Part shown: positions 42,051 to 54,196 of the stretch, piece by piece
Layout of the letters: each line of letters starts with the position of its first letter
Numbering within the stretch: position 1 is the stretch's first letter
NCBI RefSeq assembly: GCF_900156175.1
Contig: NZ_FTMV01000007.1
Span: 186,001-250,000, forward strand
Reading direction: 5' to 3'
Source: Janthinobacterium sp. TND4EL3
GTDB taxonomy: Bacteria > Pseudomonadota > Gammaproteobacteria > Burkholderiales > Burkholderiaceae_D
DNA: 64,000 bases
Translations under genes and position numbers: made by a program
Notes under the pieces: generated by a model
What the model was told of the DNA's origin: nothing
The model's input: only the letters and a program-made list of their open reading frames with translations
Database searches by the model: none

Positions 42051-43828
42051 TGAAGTTGGGCGGTAACAGCAACGGCCGGGTGGCGGCGTCGAAAGGCGTG
42101 CCATTCTCGAAGAATCCCGTACTGGCAGTGCGTCTGCCCGTCTGGCGTTCGCGCGTCGTGCTGTTCCTGCTGTTCTTCGCGTTCGCCGGCCTGGGCGCGC
42201 GCGCCCTGTGGCTGCAGGGCGTGTCGACGCAGTTTTTGCAAAAGCAGGGCAAGGCGCGCTATGAGCGTACCCTGGAACTGCCTGCCACGCGCGGCAAGAT
42301 CACCGACCGCAACGGCCAGGTGCTCGCGTCGTCCGTCCCCGTCAAAGCCATCTGGGCCATTCCCGATGACGTGCTGCAGGCGTCGCCAGAAAAAATCAAT
42401 GCGCTGGCCGGCCTGCTGGAAATGAACGTCAACGAATTGCGCAAGAAGCTCGATTCGGACCGCAGCTTCGTTTACCTGAAACGCCAGGTCGAGATGGACG
42501 TGGCCGACAAGATTTCCAAGCTGGGCATCGACGGCATCGACGAGCGCAAGGAATACAAGCGCTTTTATCCACAGGGCGAAGTGATGACCCACGTGGTGGG
42601 CTTTACCAATGTGGAAGACGTGGGCCAGGAAAGCATGGAGCTGGCGCAGCAGAAAACCCTGGTCGGCACCACCGGCAGCCGCCGCGTGATCAAGGACCGC
42701 CTGGGCCACATCGTCGAAGACATCGGCTTCATCCACGAACCGCATGACGGCAAGGACCTGACCCTGTCCGTCGACAGCAAGATCCAATACATCGCCTTCA
42801 CGCAGCTGAAGGAAGCGGTGGAAAAATTCAACGCCAAGGCCGGCGGCGCCGTGGTGCTCGACGTGCACACAGGCGAAGTGCTGGCCCTGGCCAACTACCC
42901 CAGCTACGACCCGAATGACCGCCGCAAGCTCACGGGCCAGCAGCTGCGCAACCGCGTCATGACCGACACGTTTGAACCCGGTTCGACCCTGAAACCGATC
43001 ACGGTCTCGCTGGCGCTCGATACGGGCCGCGTCAAGCCGACCACCCTGATCGACACGGGACCGGGCCGCTATACCATCGCGGACCGCACGATTACCGACA
43101 CCAAGCCGCACGGCGTGATCAATGTCTCCGAAATCATCGAGATGTCGTCGAATATCGGCACCTCGAAGATTGCGCTAGGGATGCCGTCGCAGGAAATGTG
43201 GGAAATGTTTACCAAGGTGGGCTTTGGCCAGCAGCCGAAATGGGGCTTCCCCGGCGCCGTGGCGGGCCGCGTGCGTCCGTATAAATCGTGGCGCCCGGTG
43301 GAACAGGCGACCATGAGCTACGGTAACGGCATTTCGGTGTCGCTGATCCAGCTGGCGCGCTCGTACATGATGTTCGCGCGCGATGGCGACACGATTCCCT
43401 TGTCGTTCCAGAAGGTCAATGAACTGCCCGTGGGCCAGCAGGTGATCAAGCCGAAGACGGCCGCCGAGATGCGCGCCATGCTGGAACTGGTGGTCTCCGG
43501 CCCGAAAGGCTCGGCCAAGCGCGCCCAGGTCGCCGGCTACCGCGTGGGCGGCAAGACGGGCACCGCCTATAAAGTCGAAAACGGCCGCTACGCGATGCCG
43601 CGCAAATACATCGGCTCTTTCGTGGGCATGGTGCCGATGTCGGCGCCGCGCTTCATCATTGCCGTGATGATCGATGAACCGACCGGCCCGGCCCACTACG
43701 GCGGCCAGGTCGCCGCTCCCGCTTTCGCGGCGATTGCGACCAACGCGCTGCGCGCGATGAACGTACCGCCCGATTCCTCCGTTACCGAAATCGTGGTCCC
43801 GGCCAATGCCGGCCCGGAGGCCATGTGA
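42050..43828 (+). CDS. ftsI: Division-specific transpeptidase FtsI (PBP3)
   Basis: 592 residues. An N-terminal membrane helix (VVLFLLFFAFAGLGARAL), a PBP dimerisation domain, and a transpeptidase domain with the three active-site motifs: STLK (in FEPGSTLKP), SSN (in EMSSNIG) and KTG (in VGGKTGTA). It crosslinks peptidoglycan at the septum with FtsW. The start overlaps the ftsL stop. In size and motifs it is a normal class B PBP. Confidence 0.97.
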   Translation: MKLGGNSNGRVAASKGVPFSKNPVLAVRLPVWRSRVVLFLLFFAFAGLGARALWLQGVSTQFLQKQGKARYERTLELPATRGKITDRNGQVLASSVPVKAIWAIPDDVLQASPEKINALAGLLEMNVNELRKKLDSDRSFVYLKRQVEMDVADKISKLGIDGIDERKEYKRFYPQGEVMTHVVGFTNVEDVGQESMELAQQKTLVGTTGSRRVIKDRLGHIVEDIGFIHEPHDGKDLTLSVDSKIQYIAFTQLKEAVEKFNAKAGGAVVLDVHTGEVLALANYPSYDPNDRRKLTGQQLRNRVMTDTFEPGSTLKPITVSLALDTGRVKPTTLIDTGPGRYTIADRTITDTKPHGVINVSEIIEMSSNIGTSKIALGMPSQEMWEMFTKVGFGQQPKWGFPGAVAGRVRPYKSWRPVEQATMSYGNGISVSLIQLARSYMMFARDGDTIPLSFQKVNELPVGQQVIKPKTAAEMRAMLELVVSGPKGSAKRAQVAGYRVGGKTGTAYKVENGRYAMPRKYIGSFVGMVPMSAPRFIIAVMIDEPTGPAHYGGQVAAPAFAAIATNALRAMNVPPDSSVTEIVVPANAGPEAM

Positions 43829-45345
43829 AGTCACTCATGACCATACAAGACATCAGTTTGTGGATCAAAACGGCTGCCCCTTCCGGGCAGCTGACGTCCG
43901 ATTCGCGCCGCGTGCAGCGCGGCGACGTGTTTTTCGCCTATGCGGGCGCCACCGATTTCATCGCCGCCGCCATCGCGCAGGGCGCCGCCGCCATCGTGCA
44001 TGACGCCGTGGAATGGGACGCGACGTGGACCGTGCCGCATCTGCTGGTCAGCGACCTGAAACGCCTGGCCGGTCCCGTGGCGCATGCTTTCTACGGCATG
44101 CCCGACAGCGCCATGTTCAGCGCCGGCGTGACGGGCACGAATGGCAAGACTTCGTGCGCGCTGTGGCTGGCGCAGGCGCTGGCGCGCCTCGGTAAAACCT
44201 CGTCCGTCATCGGGACTTTGGGCGTGGGCCTGTGCAAACCGCGCGGCGCGATCGAATTCGACGTGACCGGCTACACCACGCCCGATGCGGTGCTGCTGGC
44301 GCGCAAGCTGGCCGTCATGCGCGATGCAGGCGCGCAAGCCGTCGCCATCGAGGTGTCGTCCATCGGCCTGGACCAGGAACGGGCGGCCGGCATGCACTTC
44401 GACGTCGCCATGTTTACCAATCTGACGCGCGACCACCTCGATTACCACGGCGACATGGCGGCCTACGAGGCGGCGAAGGTCAAGCTGTTCGACTGGCCCG
44501 GCCTGAAAACGGCCGTCATCAACCTGGACGACCCCATGGGCCTGCGCCTTGCGGCGCACGTGGACGGCACGCTGACCGGCGACTATCCCGTCATCGGCTA
44601 TACCCTGCAGGATGCTGCCGCCTTGCCCGACCTGCCTGGCGTGCTGATGCTGCGCGCCAGCCAGTTCCGCAGCCGCAATGCCGGCACCGACTTCCACCTG
44701 GAGTGCGCGCTGGGCGTGGCGCTCGTCAAGACGCAGCTGGTGGGCCACTTCAATATCAGCAACGCGCTGGCCGTGCTGGGCGCCTTGCTGGCGCACGGTA
44801 CCGGCCTGCGCGCGGCCATCGACGGCATCGAGTCGCTGCAGCCGGCCCCGGGCCGCATGCAGCAGGTGGGTGGCCAGGAAGCGCCGATGGTCGTCATCGA
44901 TTACGCGCACACGCCGGACGCGCTGGAAAAAACCCTGCTCGCCTTGCGGCAGGTGGCGCAGGAGCGGGGCGGCCAGCTGTGGTGCGTGTTCGGCTGCGGC
45001 GGCGACCGCGATCCGGGCAAGCGTCCGCAGATGGGCGCCATCGCGCAGCTGGCCGACCACGTGCTCGTCACCAGCGACAATCCGCGCAGCGAAGACCCGC
45101 ACGCCATCATCGCGCAGATCGTCGCCGGCATGCGTGCAGACGGCCCGCAGCCGCAGGCCATCGAAGACCGCGCCGCCGCCATCCTGTCGGCCATCAAGCA
45201 CGCGGCCAAGCCGGACGTGATCCTGTTGGCGGGCAAGGGCCATGAGCCTTACCAGGAAATCAAGGGCAAGAAGCTGCCGTTCTCCGACGCCGACCATGCG
45301 CAGCTGGCCCTGTCCGCGCGCCTGACCATGATGAGGACGAACTGA
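43825..45345 (+). CDS. murE: UDP-MurNAc-tripeptide synthetase MurE
   Basis: 506 residues with the Mur ligase P-loop GTNGKTSCALWLAQAL (about residue 110), the KVKLFDW lysine region and a C-terminal domain with the DNPRSEDP motif that specifies meso-diaminopimelate. It adds the third peptide residue. The start is GTG 43825 (GGAGG just ahead), overlapping ftsI by four bases; ATG 43837 is possible. It overlaps murF by one base. Confidence 0.96.
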   Translation: MKSLMTIQDISLWIKTAAPSGQLTSDSRRVQRGDVFFAYAGATDFIAAAIAQGAAAIVHDAVEWDATWTVPHLLVSDLKRLAGPVAHAFYGMPDSAMFSAGVTGTNGKTSCALWLAQALARLGKTSSVIGTLGVGLCKPRGAIEFDVTGYTTPDAVLLARKLAVMRDAGAQAVAIEVSSIGLDQERAAGMHFDVAMFTNLTRDHLDYHGDMAAYEAAKVKLFDWPGLKTAVINLDDPMGLRLAAHVDGTLTGDYPVIGYTLQDAAALPDLPGVLMLRASQFRSRNAGTDFHLECALGVALVKTQLVGHFNISNALAVLGALLAHGTGLRAAIDGIESLQPAPGRMQQVGGQEAPMVVIDYAHTPDALEKTLLALRQVAQERGGQLWCVFGCGGDRDPGKRPQMGAIAQLADHVLVTSDNPRSEDPHAIIAQIVAGMRADGPQPQAIEDRAAAILSAIKHAAKPDVILLAGKGHEPYQEIKGKKLPFSDADHAQLALSARLTMMRTN

Positions 45346-46775
45346 TGCGCGCCACCCTGGCAGAACTGATGCCGTCGCTGGACGGCGCGCAGCTGGTGGG
45401 CGACGCCGTTTTTGACGGCGTTTCCACCGACAGCCGCAGCGCCCAGGCCGGCTCGCTGTTCGTCGCCCTGCGCGGCGAGAGTTTCGACGCCCATGACTTC
45501 CTTGAGCAGGTGGCCGCCAGTGGCGTCGCCGCCGTGGTGGTCGAGCGCCTGCCCGCAGGCTGGGACAGTGGCAAGGTAGCGGCCATCGTGGTGCCCGATA
45601 CCCTGGTCGCGCTGGGCCGCATCGCCAATTTCTGGCGCAGCCGCTTCGACCTGCCCGTCATTGGCGTCACCGGCAGCAATGGCAAGACCACCGTCAAGGA
45701 GATGATTTCGTCGATCCTGGCGGCGGCATTCGGCGAAGAGGGCCGGCTGGCCACGCGTGGCAACCTGAATAACGAGATCGGCGTGCCCCTGACGCTGTTC
45801 CGCCTGAATACAGAGCACAAGGCGGCCGTCATCGAGATGGGCATGAACCATCCGGGCGAGATTGCGCGCCTGGCGGCGATTGCCGCGCCGACCCTGGCGA
45901 TGGTCAACAATGCGCAGCGCGAGCACCAGGAATTCATGCATACGGTAGAAGCGGTGGCGCGCGAAAACGGCGCGGCGCTGGCGGCATTGGTTGACGACGG
46001 CGTGGCTGTCTTCCCGCATGGCGACGAATTCACGGCGCTGTGGCGTGAACTGTCTGGCGCGCGCACCGTCATCACTTTCGGCCTGTCGAAGGACGCCGAC
46101 GTGAGCTGCACGCACCGCGCGGCCGAGGATTTTGGCAGCGACATGTTCGTCAGCGTGCGCGCGCAGGACGGCGGCTTGCGCCAGTTCTTCGTGGGTCTGC
46201 AGGCGGCGGGAGAGCACAATGTGCGCAATGCGCTGGCGGCGGTGGCATGCGCCATTGGCGCAGGCATCGCCATCGAACATATCAAGCAGGGCCTGGAGGC
46301 GTTCGCGCCCGTGAACGGCCGCCTGCAGAAAAAACGTGCCGCCAACGGCGCCACCATCATCGATGACACGTATAACGCCAATCCGGATTCGGCGCGCGCT
46401 GCCATCGATGTACTGGCGCAGGCCGCGGCACCGCGCATCCTGGTGCTGGGCGAGATGGGCGAAGTCGGCACGCAGGGGCAGCAGTTCCACGAAGAGATCG
46501 GCGCCTACGCCGCCGCCAAAGGCATCGAACACGTGCTGGCGACGGGCGGCCTGGCGCGCCATCTGGTGAATCCGGCGCAGGCTGCCGCAAGCCAGGAATC
46601 AGGCACGGTCGTGGAGTATTTCGAACAGTTCGACGGCTTGCTGGCGGCGCTCGATGCGCGTCTGTCCGGCCGTTCGGATGCAACAGTATTAATCAAGGGC
46701 TCCCGCTTCATGAAGATGGAACGGGCCGTGCAGCATTTGATTGGTTCAAACAACAAAAACAAGGAAGCTCACTAA
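45345..46775 (+). CDS. murF: UDP-MurNAc-tripeptide-D-alanyl-D-alanine ligase MurF
   Basis: 476 residues. N-terminal substrate domain ([20 protein letters not shown]), central ATP site [12 protein letters not shown] and the motif [17 protein letters not shown] of MurF. It adds D-Ala-D-Ala to complete the pentapeptide precursor. It shares a base with the murE stop and ends two bases before mraY. Confidence 0.97.
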   Translation: MRATLAELMPSLDGAQLVGDAVFDGVSTDSRSAQAGSLFVALRGESFDAHDFLEQVAASGVAAVVVERLPAGWDSGKVAAIVVPDTLVALGRIANFWRSRFDLPVIGVTGSNGKTTVKEMISSILAAAFGEEGRLATRGNLNNEIGVPLTLFRLNTEHKAAVIEMGMNHPGEIARLAAIAAPTLAMVNNAQREHQEFMHTVEAVARENGAALAALVDDGVAVFPHGDEFTALWRELSGARTVITFGLSKDADVSCTHRAAEDFGSDMFVSVRAQDGGLRQFFVGLQAAGEHNVRNALAAVACAIGAGIAIEHIKQGLEAFAPVNGRLQKKRAANGATIIDDTYNANPDSARAAIDVLAQAAAPRILVLGEMGEVGTQGQQFHEEIGAYAAAKGIEHVLATGGLARHLVNPAQAAASQESGTVVEYFEQFDGLLAALDARLSGRSDATVLIKGSRFMKMERAVQHLIGSNNKNKEAH

Positions 46776-46777
46776 TC

Positions 46778-47953
46778 ATGCTGCTCTGGCTCGCTCATTA
46801 TTTCCAGGACGACATTGGCCCATTGCGGGTCTTTAACTTCATCACTTTCCGCGCCGTCTTCGCCACCTTGACGGCAATTTTGATCGGCCTGTGCGCCGGT
46901 CCCGCCGTGATCCGCATGCTCACGCGCATGAAGGTCGGCCAGGCCGTGCGTACGGACGGCCCGCAAACGCATCTGAAAAAACACGGTACGCCCACCATGG
47001 GCGGTGTGCTGATCCTCATCGCCATCGGCATTTCCACCTTGCTGTGGGCCGACCTGTCGAACCGCTTCATCTGGCCCGTGCTGATCGTCACCCTGGGCTT
47101 TGGCGCCGTCGGCTGGGCCGACGACTACCGCAAGGTGGTGCACCAGGACCCGGAAGGCATGCGCTCGCGCGAAAAATACTTCTGGCAATCGCTGATCGGC
47201 ATCGTTGCCGCGTTCTACCTGGCGTTTTCCGTCTCCGTCTCGGAACCGGATGCGGGCCACGTGTGGAACCTGATCTACGCCTGGGTGCAGTCGGGCTTTG
47301 CCATGGACCTGCCGCCCAAGGCTGACCTGATCGTCCCATTCTTCAAGACCATCAGCTATCCGCTGGGCGTGTGGGGCTTCATCGCGCTGACCTATTGCGT
47401 CATCGTCGGCACCAGCAACGCCGTCAACTTCACGGACGGTCTCGACGGCCTGGCCATCATGCCGACCGTGATGGTGGGTACGGCCCTGGGCCTGTTCGCC
47501 TACCTGACGGGCAACGCCACGTATGCGCGCTACCTGTTCATCCCGCACATTCCGGGCGCCGGCGAACTGGTGATCTTCTGCGGCGCGCTGGCCGGTTCCG
47601 GCCTGGCTTTCCTCTGGTATAACACCCATCCCGCGAAGGTCTTCATGGGCGACGTGGGCGCGCTGGCATTGGGCGGCGCCCTGGGCACCATCGCCGTCAT
47701 CGTGCGCCAGGAAATCGTCCTGTTCATCATGGGCGGCATCTTCGTCGTCGAAACGCTGTCCGTCATCATCCAGGTTGTCTGGTTCAAATACACCAAGAAA
47801 CGCTATGGCGCTGGCCGCCGCGTCTTCCTGATGGCGCCGTTGCACCACCATTTTGAACAAAAAGGCTGGAAGGAGACGCAGGTTGTCGTGCGTTTCTGGA
47901 TCATCACCATGATGCTGGTGCTGCTCGGCCTGACCACCTTGAAGCTGCGCTGA
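46778..47953 (+). CDS. mraY: Phospho-MurNAc-pentapeptide transferase MraY
   Basis: 391 residues, ten membrane helices. The catalytic motifs are present: GWADDYRKV (the Asp pair), [13 protein letters not shown] and [10 protein letters not shown], with the ending [14 protein letters not shown] (HHH). It makes lipid I. Length is typical of betaproteobacterial MraY. It overlaps murD by one base. Confidence 0.97.
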   Translation: MLLWLAHYFQDDIGPLRVFNFITFRAVFATLTAILIGLCAGPAVIRMLTRMKVGQAVRTDGPQTHLKKHGTPTMGGVLILIAIGISTLLWADLSNRFIWPVLIVTLGFGAVGWADDYRKVVHQDPEGMRSREKYFWQSLIGIVAAFYLAFSVSVSEPDAGHVWNLIYAWVQSGFAMDLPPKADLIVPFFKTISYPLGVWGFIALTYCVIVGTSNAVNFTDGLDGLAIMPTVMVGTALGLFAYLTGNATYARYLFIPHIPGAGELVIFCGALAGSGLAFLWYNTHPAKVFMGDVGALALGGALGTIAVIVRQEIVLFIMGGIFVVETLSVIIQVVWFKYTKKRYGAGRRVFLMAPLHHHFEQKGWKETQVVVRFWIITMMLVLLGLTTLKLR

Positions 47954-49509
47954 TGATGTACCAGGATAAAACCGCACTGGTACTGGGCCTCGGGGAGTCT
48001 GGCCTGGCCATGGCCCTGTGGCTGGCCCGCAGCGGCGCTGCCGTGCGCGTGGCCGATACCAGGGAAACTCCGGAGCGCCTGGCTGCCCTGCAAGCCGCCG
48101 TGCCGCAGGCGCAGTTCATTGCCGGCGCCTTCACGGCCGACCTGCTTGACGGCGTTGATTTCGTTGCCGTCAGCCCCGGCCTGGCGCCGCACCGCGAACT
48201 GGCACAGATTGTTCCAGCCGCTGCCGAGAAAAATATCCCCGTGTGGGGCGAGATCGAACTGTTCGCGCAGGCCCTGGCGGCACTCAAGGCGGAACGCGGC
48301 TATGCGCCGAAAGTCATCGCCATCACGGGCACGAATGGCAAGACGACCGTCACCAGCCTGGTGGGTCAGTTGTGCGAACGCGCGGGCCTGGCCACGCGCG
48401 TGGCCGGCAATATCAGCCCGGCCGCACTGGACGTGCTGCGCGAAGTGCTCGATGCCGAGCCTGCGCCGCAGCCGGTGGATGCGGACGCTGACGTGGCGGA
48501 ACCCGTCGCCAGCACCTTGCCGCAGGCGTGGATACTCGAGTTGTCCAGCTTCCAGCTGCACACGACGTTCAGCCTGCAGGCCGATGCGGCCACGGTCCTG
48601 AATCTGTCGCAGGACCACCTGGACTGGCATGGCGACATGGCCGCGTATGCCAAGGACAAGGCGCGCATCTTCGGCGACCAGACCGTGCGCATCCTGAACC
48701 GCGACGATGCGGCCGTGATGCACATGGCCGATCCGCTGGCCGAGACGATTACCTTCGGCACGGGCGAGCCGGTGGAAGTGGACAGCTTCGGCCTGGTCAA
48801 CGAACGGGGCATTTTCTGGCTGGCGCAAGCCGTTCCCAGCGAAGAGGTGATCGAGAAAAAACGCAGGAAGAACGATCCGGCGCCGGAACCGGTGCCGACG
48901 ATGGCCAAGAAACTGATGCCAGCTGATGCGCTGAAAATCCGTGGCCAGCACAATGCTTCGAATGCGCTGGCGGCGCTGGCCCTGTGCCGGGCCATTGGCC
49001 TGCCATTCGCTCCGCTGCTGCACGGCCTGCGCGAGTACCAGGGCGAGCCGCACCGCGTGGAACTGATCACGGCTGTGGGCGAGGTCGAATACTACGACGA
49101 TAGCAAGGGTACCAACGTGGGCGCCACCGTGGCGGCCCTGTTCGGCCTGGGCAAGGCCTTTGGCGGTGCCGAGCAGCGCCTGGTGCTGATCGCCGGCGGC
49201 GACGGCAAGGGGCAGGATTTCTCGCCGCTGGCCGAACCCGTGTCGCGCTATGTGCGCGCCGTGGTGCTGATCGGGCGCGATGCGCCTGCCTTGCGCGCGG
49301 CGCTGGAGCCGGCCGGCGTGGACATCGTCGATTGCGCCACCTTGCCTGAAGCCGTCCAGCGCGCCAGCAGCCTGGCGCAGGCCGGCGATGCCGTACTGCT
49401 GTCGCCCGCATGCGCCAGCCTGGACATGTTCAAGAACTATGCGCACCGCGCACAGGTGTTTGTCGACGCCGTGCGCGACATCGCCCTGGAAAACGGACAG
49501 GATATCTGA
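47953..49509 (+). CDS. murD: UDP-MurNAc-L-alanine-D-glutamate ligase MurD
   Basis: 518 residues; E. coli MurD has 438. The ATP site [13 protein letters not shown] (about residue 125) and the [17 protein letters not shown] motif are intact. The added length lies in two inserts: an Asp/Ala/Pro-rich loop ([17 protein letters not shown], about residue 180) and a charged loop ([15 protein letters not shown], about residue 300). It adds D-Glu to UDP-MurNAc-Ala. Start at ATG 47953; ATG 47956 also possible. Overlaps mraY and ftsW by one base each. Confidence 0.96.
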   Translation: MMYQDKTALVLGLGESGLAMALWLARSGAAVRVADTRETPERLAALQAAVPQAQFIAGAFTADLLDGVDFVAVSPGLAPHRELAQIVPAAAEKNIPVWGEIELFAQALAALKAERGYAPKVIAITGTNGKTTVTSLVGQLCERAGLATRVAGNISPAALDVLREVLDAEPAPQPVDADADVAEPVASTLPQAWILELSSFQLHTTFSLQADAATVLNLSQDHLDWHGDMAAYAKDKARIFGDQTVRILNRDDAAVMHMADPLAETITFGTGEPVEVDSFGLVNERGIFWLAQAVPSEEVIEKKRRKNDPAPEPVPTMAKKLMPADALKIRGQHNASNALAALALCRAIGLPFAPLLHGLREYQGEPHRVELITAVGEVEYYDDSKGTNVGATVAALFGLGKAFGGAEQRLVLIAGGDGKGQDFSPLAEPVSRYVRAVVLIGRDAPALRAALEPAGVDIVDCATLPEAVQRASSLAQAGDAVLLSPACASLDMFKNYAHRAQVFVDAVRDIALENGQDI

Positions 49510-50720
49510 TGGCCTTCCAACTGCCCTTCAGCTTCGGTTCCGGCTCGGCTGCCAAGCCGCTGGATGGTCGCGCGCGGCAGTCGAAGATGATGGAGTACGA
49601 CCAGCCGCTGGTGTGGGTCGTCCTGCTGCTCATGTTGCTGGGCATGGTGATGGTGTATTCGGCATCGATTTCGCTGTCGGATGCGCGCAAGTTCGCCGCC
49701 TACACGAACAATTATTTTGTCGTGCGCCAGGCCCTGTTCATCGGCGTGTCGATTATCGTCGGCGCGATGGTGTTCCGCATCCGTATCGCCACCTGGCAGA
49801 AAATGGCGCCGTGGCTGTTCATCGGCACCCTGGTGCTGCTGGTGATGGTGCTGATACCGGGCCTGGGCGTGTCGGTCAACGGCGGCCGCCGCTGGCTGAA
49901 TTTGCCGGGCTTGCGGCCGCAGCCGTCCGAGCTGATGAAGGTGGTGATGGTGCTGTACGCGGCCGACTACACGGTGCGCAAGCAGGAATACATGCACAAG
50001 CTGACCAAGGGTTTCATGCCGATGGCGCTGGCCGTCAGTTTCGTCGGCCTGCTGCTGCTGATGGAGCCCGACCTGGGCGCCTTCGGCGTGATCGTCTGCA
50101 TCGCCATGGGCATCCTGTTTTTGGGCGGCGTCAACGCCATCTGGTTCGGCGGCATCGGTGCCATGCTGACGGCGATCTTCGTTACCATCATCGCCTTGTC
50201 GAAATTCCGCCGCGAGCGGTTTTTTGCGTATCTCGATCCATGGCAGGAAGACAATGCGCTGAACAAGGCCTATCAGCTGACGCACTCGCTGATCGCCTTT
50301 GGGCGCGGCGAGCTGTTTGGCGTGGGTCTGGGCGGCAGCGTGGAAAAACTGCACTATCTTCCCGAAGCGCATACGGACTTTTTGCTGGCCGTGATCGGCG
50401 AGGAACTGGGCCTGGTGGGCGTGCTGGTCGTGATCGGCATGTTCTATTGGATTATCAAGCGGGCCTTCGACATCGGCCGCCAGGCGATCGCCATCGACCA
50501 GACCTTTGCCGGCCTGACGGCGAAAGGCATCGCCATCTGGATCGGCGTGCAGACCTTCATCAACATGGGCGTGAACCTGGGCCTGCTGCCGACCAAGGGC
50601 CTGACCTTGCCCTTGATGAGTTATGGCGGCACGGGCGTACTGATTAACTGTATCGGCCTGGCGATCCTGCTGCGCATCGATTACGAAAACCGGATCCTGA
50701 TGCGCGGAGGCCGGCTATGA
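49509..50720 (+). CDS. ftsW: Lipid II polymerase FtsW
   Basis: 403 residues, a SEDS-family glycosyltransferase with ten helices. The catalytic-loop region [14 protein letters not shown], the [10 protein letters not shown] motif with its Asp, and [17 protein letters not shown] are present. With FtsI it makes septal peptidoglycan. The start at ATG 49509 shares a base with the murD stop. Its C-terminus overlaps the murG start by four bases. Confidence 0.96.
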   Translation: MAFQLPFSFGSGSAAKPLDGRARQSKMMEYDQPLVWVVLLLMLLGMVMVYSASISLSDARKFAAYTNNYFVVRQALFIGVSIIVGAMVFRIRIATWQKMAPWLFIGTLVLLVMVLIPGLGVSVNGGRRWLNLPGLRPQPSELMKVVMVLYAADYTVRKQEYMHKLTKGFMPMALAVSFVGLLLLMEPDLGAFGVIVCIAMGILFLGGVNAIWFGGIGAMLTAIFVTIIALSKFRRERFFAYLDPWQEDNALNKAYQLTHSLIAFGRGELFGVGLGGSVEKLHYLPEAHTDFLLAVIGEELGLVGVLVVIGMFYWIIKRAFDIGRQAIAIDQTFAGLTAKGIAIWIGVQTFINMGVNLGLLPTKGLTLPLMSYGGTGVLINCIGLAILLRIDYENRILMRGGRL

Positions 50721-51811
50721 ACAACGTGACGAATTTGAAAACGACGAAAAGACTGATGATCATGGCGGCCGGTACCGGCGGCCATATCTTCCCCGGCCTG
50801 GCGATTGCGCAGACGATGCGCGCGCGCGGCTGGGAAGTGAGCTGGCTGGGCACGACCCACGGCATGGAGCAGGACCTGGTGCCGAAGAGCGGCATTCCCA
50901 TGGATGCCATCGCGTTTTCCGGCATGCGCGGCAAGGGCTTGGCGCACACGGTCAAAGGCGGCTTCAGGATGCTGGCCAGCTTCTTTGCCATCCGCCGCTT
51001 TATCGCCAGCCGCAAGCCGGACGTGGTGATGGGCATGGGCGGCTACGTCACCGTGCCGGGCGGCCTGATGGCGCGCCTGAAGGGGGTGCCGCTGGTGCTG
51101 GTCAATGCCGATGCGGCGCTGCTGTTGTCGAACAAGACCCTGGTGCCGCTGGCGCAGCAGGTGTGCTTCGGTTTTCCCGCCGATTTCGGCAGCGCCGCCG
51201 GCAAGGCCGTCGTCACGGGCAATCCCGTGCGCGCCGAGATCCTCGCCATGGCGCCGCCGGCCGCGCGTTTCGCGGGCCGCAGCGGACCGCTGCGCATCCT
51301 GGTGGTGGGCGGCAGCCTGGGCGCGAAAGCGCTGAACGACAGCCTGCCCGCCGCGCTGGCCCTGATGCCGCAGGGCGAACGCCCGCTGGTGACGCACCAG
51401 TCGGGCAAGAAGAATATCGACGCCCTGCATGCCGCGTATGCGCAGGCGGGCGTGCAAGCGAACGTGGTCGACTTCATCGACGACATGGCCAGGGCGTATA
51501 CCGAGGCCGACCTGGTGATCTGCCGCGCGGGCGCGATCACCCTGTCGGAATTGACGGCGGCCGGCGTGGCCAGCGTGCTCGTGCCGCTGGTGGCGTCGAC
51601 CACCAGCCACCAGCGCGACAACGCGCAATGGATGGCAAAACAAGGCGCGGCGATTCATCTGCCGCAGACGGAAATGAGTGCGGCGTCGCTGAGCACCCTG
51701 CTGGCGTCCTTGACGCGCGACAGCTGCCAGCAGATGGCGCAGGCGGCACTGGCAGCAGGCAAGCGCGACGCCAATGAGGCGATCGCACACGTATTGGAAA
51801 AACTGGCATGA
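50717..51811 (+). CDS. murG: Undecaprenyl-PP-MurNAc-pentapeptide N-acetylglucosaminyltransferase MurG
   Basis: 364 residues, GT-B fold. The N-terminal [11 protein letters not shown] (about residue 18), the middle [11 protein letters not shown] loop and the C-terminal [23 protein letters not shown] are the MurG motifs for lipid I and UDP-GlcNAc. It makes lipid II at the inner leaflet. Start overlaps ftsW by four bases. Confidence 0.97.
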   Translation: MNNVTNLKTTKRLMIMAAGTGGHIFPGLAIAQTMRARGWEVSWLGTTHGMEQDLVPKSGIPMDAIAFSGMRGKGLAHTVKGGFRMLASFFAIRRFIASRKPDVVMGMGGYVTVPGGLMARLKGVPLVLVNADAALLLSNKTLVPLAQQVCFGFPADFGSAAGKAVVTGNPVRAEILAMAPPAARFAGRSGPLRILVVGGSLGAKALNDSLPAALALMPQGERPLVTHQSGKKNIDALHAAYAQAGVQANVVDFIDDMARAYTEADLVICRAGAITLSELTAAGVASVLVPLVASTTSHQRDNAQWMAKQGAAIHLPQTEMSAASLSTLLASLTRDSCQQMAQAALAAGKRDANEAIAHVLEKLA

Positions 51812-51821
51812 GGTTAGCTCT

Positions 51822-53225
51822 GTGAAGCATAAAGTAAACAATATCCACTTTGTCGGCATTGGCGGCAGCGGCATGAGCGGCATCGCCGAAGTGCTGGTCA
51901 ACCTCGGTTACAAGGTGTCGGGCTCCGACCTGGGCAGCAATGCGGCGACGCAGCGCCTGGCGAGTCTGGGCGCGACCGTCATGCTCGGCCACGCGGCCGA
52001 GAATATCGGCGACGCCGACGCGGTAGTGACGTCGGGCGCCGTCCCGCAAGACAATCCGGAAGTGGCGGCAGCGCGTGCGCGCAAGATTCCGCTGGTGCCG
52101 CGCGCCGTGATGCTGGGCGAGTTGATGCGCCTGAAGCGCGGCATCGCCATCGCCGGCACGCACGGCAAAACCACCACCACCAGCCTGGTCGCTTCCGTGC
52201 TGGCACAGGGTGGTCTCGACCCGACTTTCGTCATCGGCGGCCGCCTGACCAGCGCCGGCGCGAACGCCAAGCTGGGCTCGGGCGATTACCTGGTGGCCGA
52301 AGCCGATGAATCGGACGCCTCGTTCCTGAACCTGACGCCGATGATCGAAGTGATCACGAATATCGACGCCGACCACATGGACACCTACGAGCACGATTTC
52401 GAGAAGCTCAAGCAGGCCTTCGTGCAGTTCACGCACCGCTTGCCGTTCTATGGCCGCGCCATGCTGTGCATCGACGATCCGCACGTGCGCGCCATCATCC
52501 CGTCCGTCACCAAGCCCGTCACCACCTACGGTTTCGCGGAAGACGCGCAAGTGCGCGCCATCAACGCGCGCGCCGTGGGCCTGGAAATGCACTTCACCGT
52601 GCTGCAGGAAGGTTATCCGGACCTGGACGTGGTGCTGAACCAGCCCGGCATGCACAATGTGCAGAATGCCTGCTCGGCGATCGCCATCGCGCGCGAAATC
52701 GGCATCGCCGACAGCGCCACGCAGCAGGGCCTGGCCGAGTTTTCCGGCGTGGGCCGGCGCTTTACCCGCTATGGCGACGTGGCGCTGCCGAACGGCGGCA
52801 GCTTCGCGCTGGTCGACGATTTCGGCCACCATCCGGTGGAAACGGAAGTGACCCTGGCCGCCGCGCGCGCCGCCTATCCGGGCCGCCGCCTGGTGCTGGC
52901 TTTCCAGCCGCACCGCTACAGCCGCACGCGCGACCTGTTCGAGGATTTCGTCAAGGTGCTCGGTGCGCCCGACGTGCTGCTGCTGTCCGAAGTGTATGCG
53001 GCGGGCGAAGCGCCTATCGTCGCCGCCGACGGCCGCGCACTGGCGCATGCCCTGCGCGCGCGCGGCAAGATCGAACCGATTTTCGTCGAGTCCATGACGG
53101 ACATGGCCGACACCATCATGAGCGTGGCGCGCGACGGCGACGTCGTGCTGACCATGGGAGCCGGCTCGATCAGCGGCATCCCGAATCAACTGACAACGTA
53201 TCAATCTCACACTGTAAAGGCCTGA
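51822..53225 (+). CDS. murC: UDP-MurNAc-L-alanine ligase MurC
   Basis: 467 residues. [16 protein letters not shown] at the start (nucleotide fold), [13 protein letters not shown] (ATP site) and [17 protein letters not shown] motif near the centre identify MurC, which adds L-Ala to UDP-MurNAc. GTG 51822 is the start, 8 bases behind GAGG, and gives the family-typical first residues [11 protein letters not shown]; an earlier in-frame ATG at 51774 would add an unrelated stretch. It ends one base before ddl. murB is not here, as is usual in Burkholderiales. Confidence 0.95.
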   Translation: MKHKVNNIHFVGIGGSGMSGIAEVLVNLGYKVSGSDLGSNAATQRLASLGATVMLGHAAENIGDADAVVTSGAVPQDNPEVAAARARKIPLVPRAVMLGELMRLKRGIAIAGTHGKTTTTSLVASVLAQGGLDPTFVIGGRLTSAGANAKLGSGDYLVAEADESDASFLNLTPMIEVITNIDADHMDTYEHDFEKLKQAFVQFTHRLPFYGRAMLCIDDPHVRAIIPSVTKPVTTYGFAEDAQVRAINARAVGLEMHFTVLQEGYPDLDVVLNQPGMHNVQNACSAIAIAREIGIADSATQQGLAEFSGVGRRFTRYGDVALPNGGSFALVDDFGHHPVETEVTLAAARAAYPGRRLVLAFQPHRYSRTRDLFEDFVKVLGAPDVLLLSEVYAAGEAPIVAADGRALAHALRARGKIEPIFVESMTDMADTIMSVARDGDVVLTMGAGSISGIPNQLTTYQSHTVKA

Positions 53226-53226
53226 C

Positions 53227-54195
53227 GTGAACCAAGCTTCAGCTATCGACGTTAAACAATTGGGCAAGGTCGGCGTCCTGTTCGGCGGCCGCTCGGCCGA
53301 GCGCGAAGTGTCGCTGATGTCCGGCGCGGGCGTGCTGGCCGCGTTGAAAAGCCATGGCGTGGATGCGCATGGCTTCGACACGGGCGAACGCAGCCTGGCC
53401 GAACTGGCCGCTGAGAAGTTTGACCGCGTTTTCATCGCGCTGCACGGCCGCTTCGGCGAAGACGGCAGCCTGCAGGGCGCGCTGGAACAGCTGGGCATTC
53501 CCTACACGGGCAGCGGCGTGATGGCGTGCTCGGTGGGCATGGACAAGGTCTATACCAAGATGATCTGGCTGATGCACCAGCTGCCGACGCCGAAGTACGC
53601 GGTGCTGGACGACAGCTCCGATCTGGCCAAGGTGGCCGCGGAACTGGGCTTGCCGCTGATCGTCAAGCCGCCGCATGAAGGGTCGAGCATCGGCATCACG
53701 ACGGTCAACGAGGCGTCGGCCTTCCAGGCGGCCTACGACATCGCGGCCGGCCTCGACGATTCGGTGCTGGCCGAGGAATTCATCAAGGGCCGCGAATTCA
53801 CCGTGGCGATCCTGGGCAAGGGCGCCGCGGCGCGCGCGCTGCCGCCGATCGAAATCGTCGCGCCGCAAGGCAATTACGATTACCAGAACAAGTACTTCAC
53901 GGACGATACGCAGTATTTCTGCCCGCCGCAGCTGGACCCGGCGATCATCGCCGAGATGGAACGCATCGCCCTGGCGGCGTATCGCGCCCTCGGCTGCGAA
54001 GGCTGGGGACGGGTCGATGTACTGATGCGCGCGGCCGACAGCAAGCTGTTTTTGCTGGAAGTGAATACCTCGCCAGGCATGACCGGTCACTCGCTCGTGC
54101 CGATGGCGGCGCGCGCGGAAGGCACCAGCTATGAAGACCTGTGCCTGGAAATCGTTTCCGGCGCAAGCCTGAAAATGCACAAGGGACAGCGCTGA
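53227..54195 (+). CDS. ddlB: D-alanine-D-alanine ligase
   Basis: 322 residues with the ATP-grasp layout: [18 protein letters not shown] near the start, [39 protein letters not shown] and [15 protein letters not shown], the metal-binding end. It supplies D-Ala-D-Ala to MurF. Start is GTG 53227 with AAAGG just ahead. It is one base after murC and one base before ftsQ. Confidence 0.96.
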   Translation: MNQASAIDVKQLGKVGVLFGGRSAEREVSLMSGAGVLAALKSHGVDAHGFDTGERSLAELAAEKFDRVFIALHGRFGEDGSLQGALEQLGIPYTGSGVMACSVGMDKVYTKMIWLMHQLPTPKYAVLDDSSDLAKVAAELGLPLIVKPPHEGSSIGITTVNEASAFQAAYDIAAGLDDSVLAEEFIKGREFTVAILGKGAAARALPPIEIVAPQGNYDYQNKYFTDDTQYFCPPQLDPAIIAEMERIALAAYRALGCEGWGRVDVLMRAADSKLFLLEVNTSPGMTGHSLVPMAARAEGTSYEDLCLEIVSGASLKMHKGQR

Positions 54196-54196
54196 T

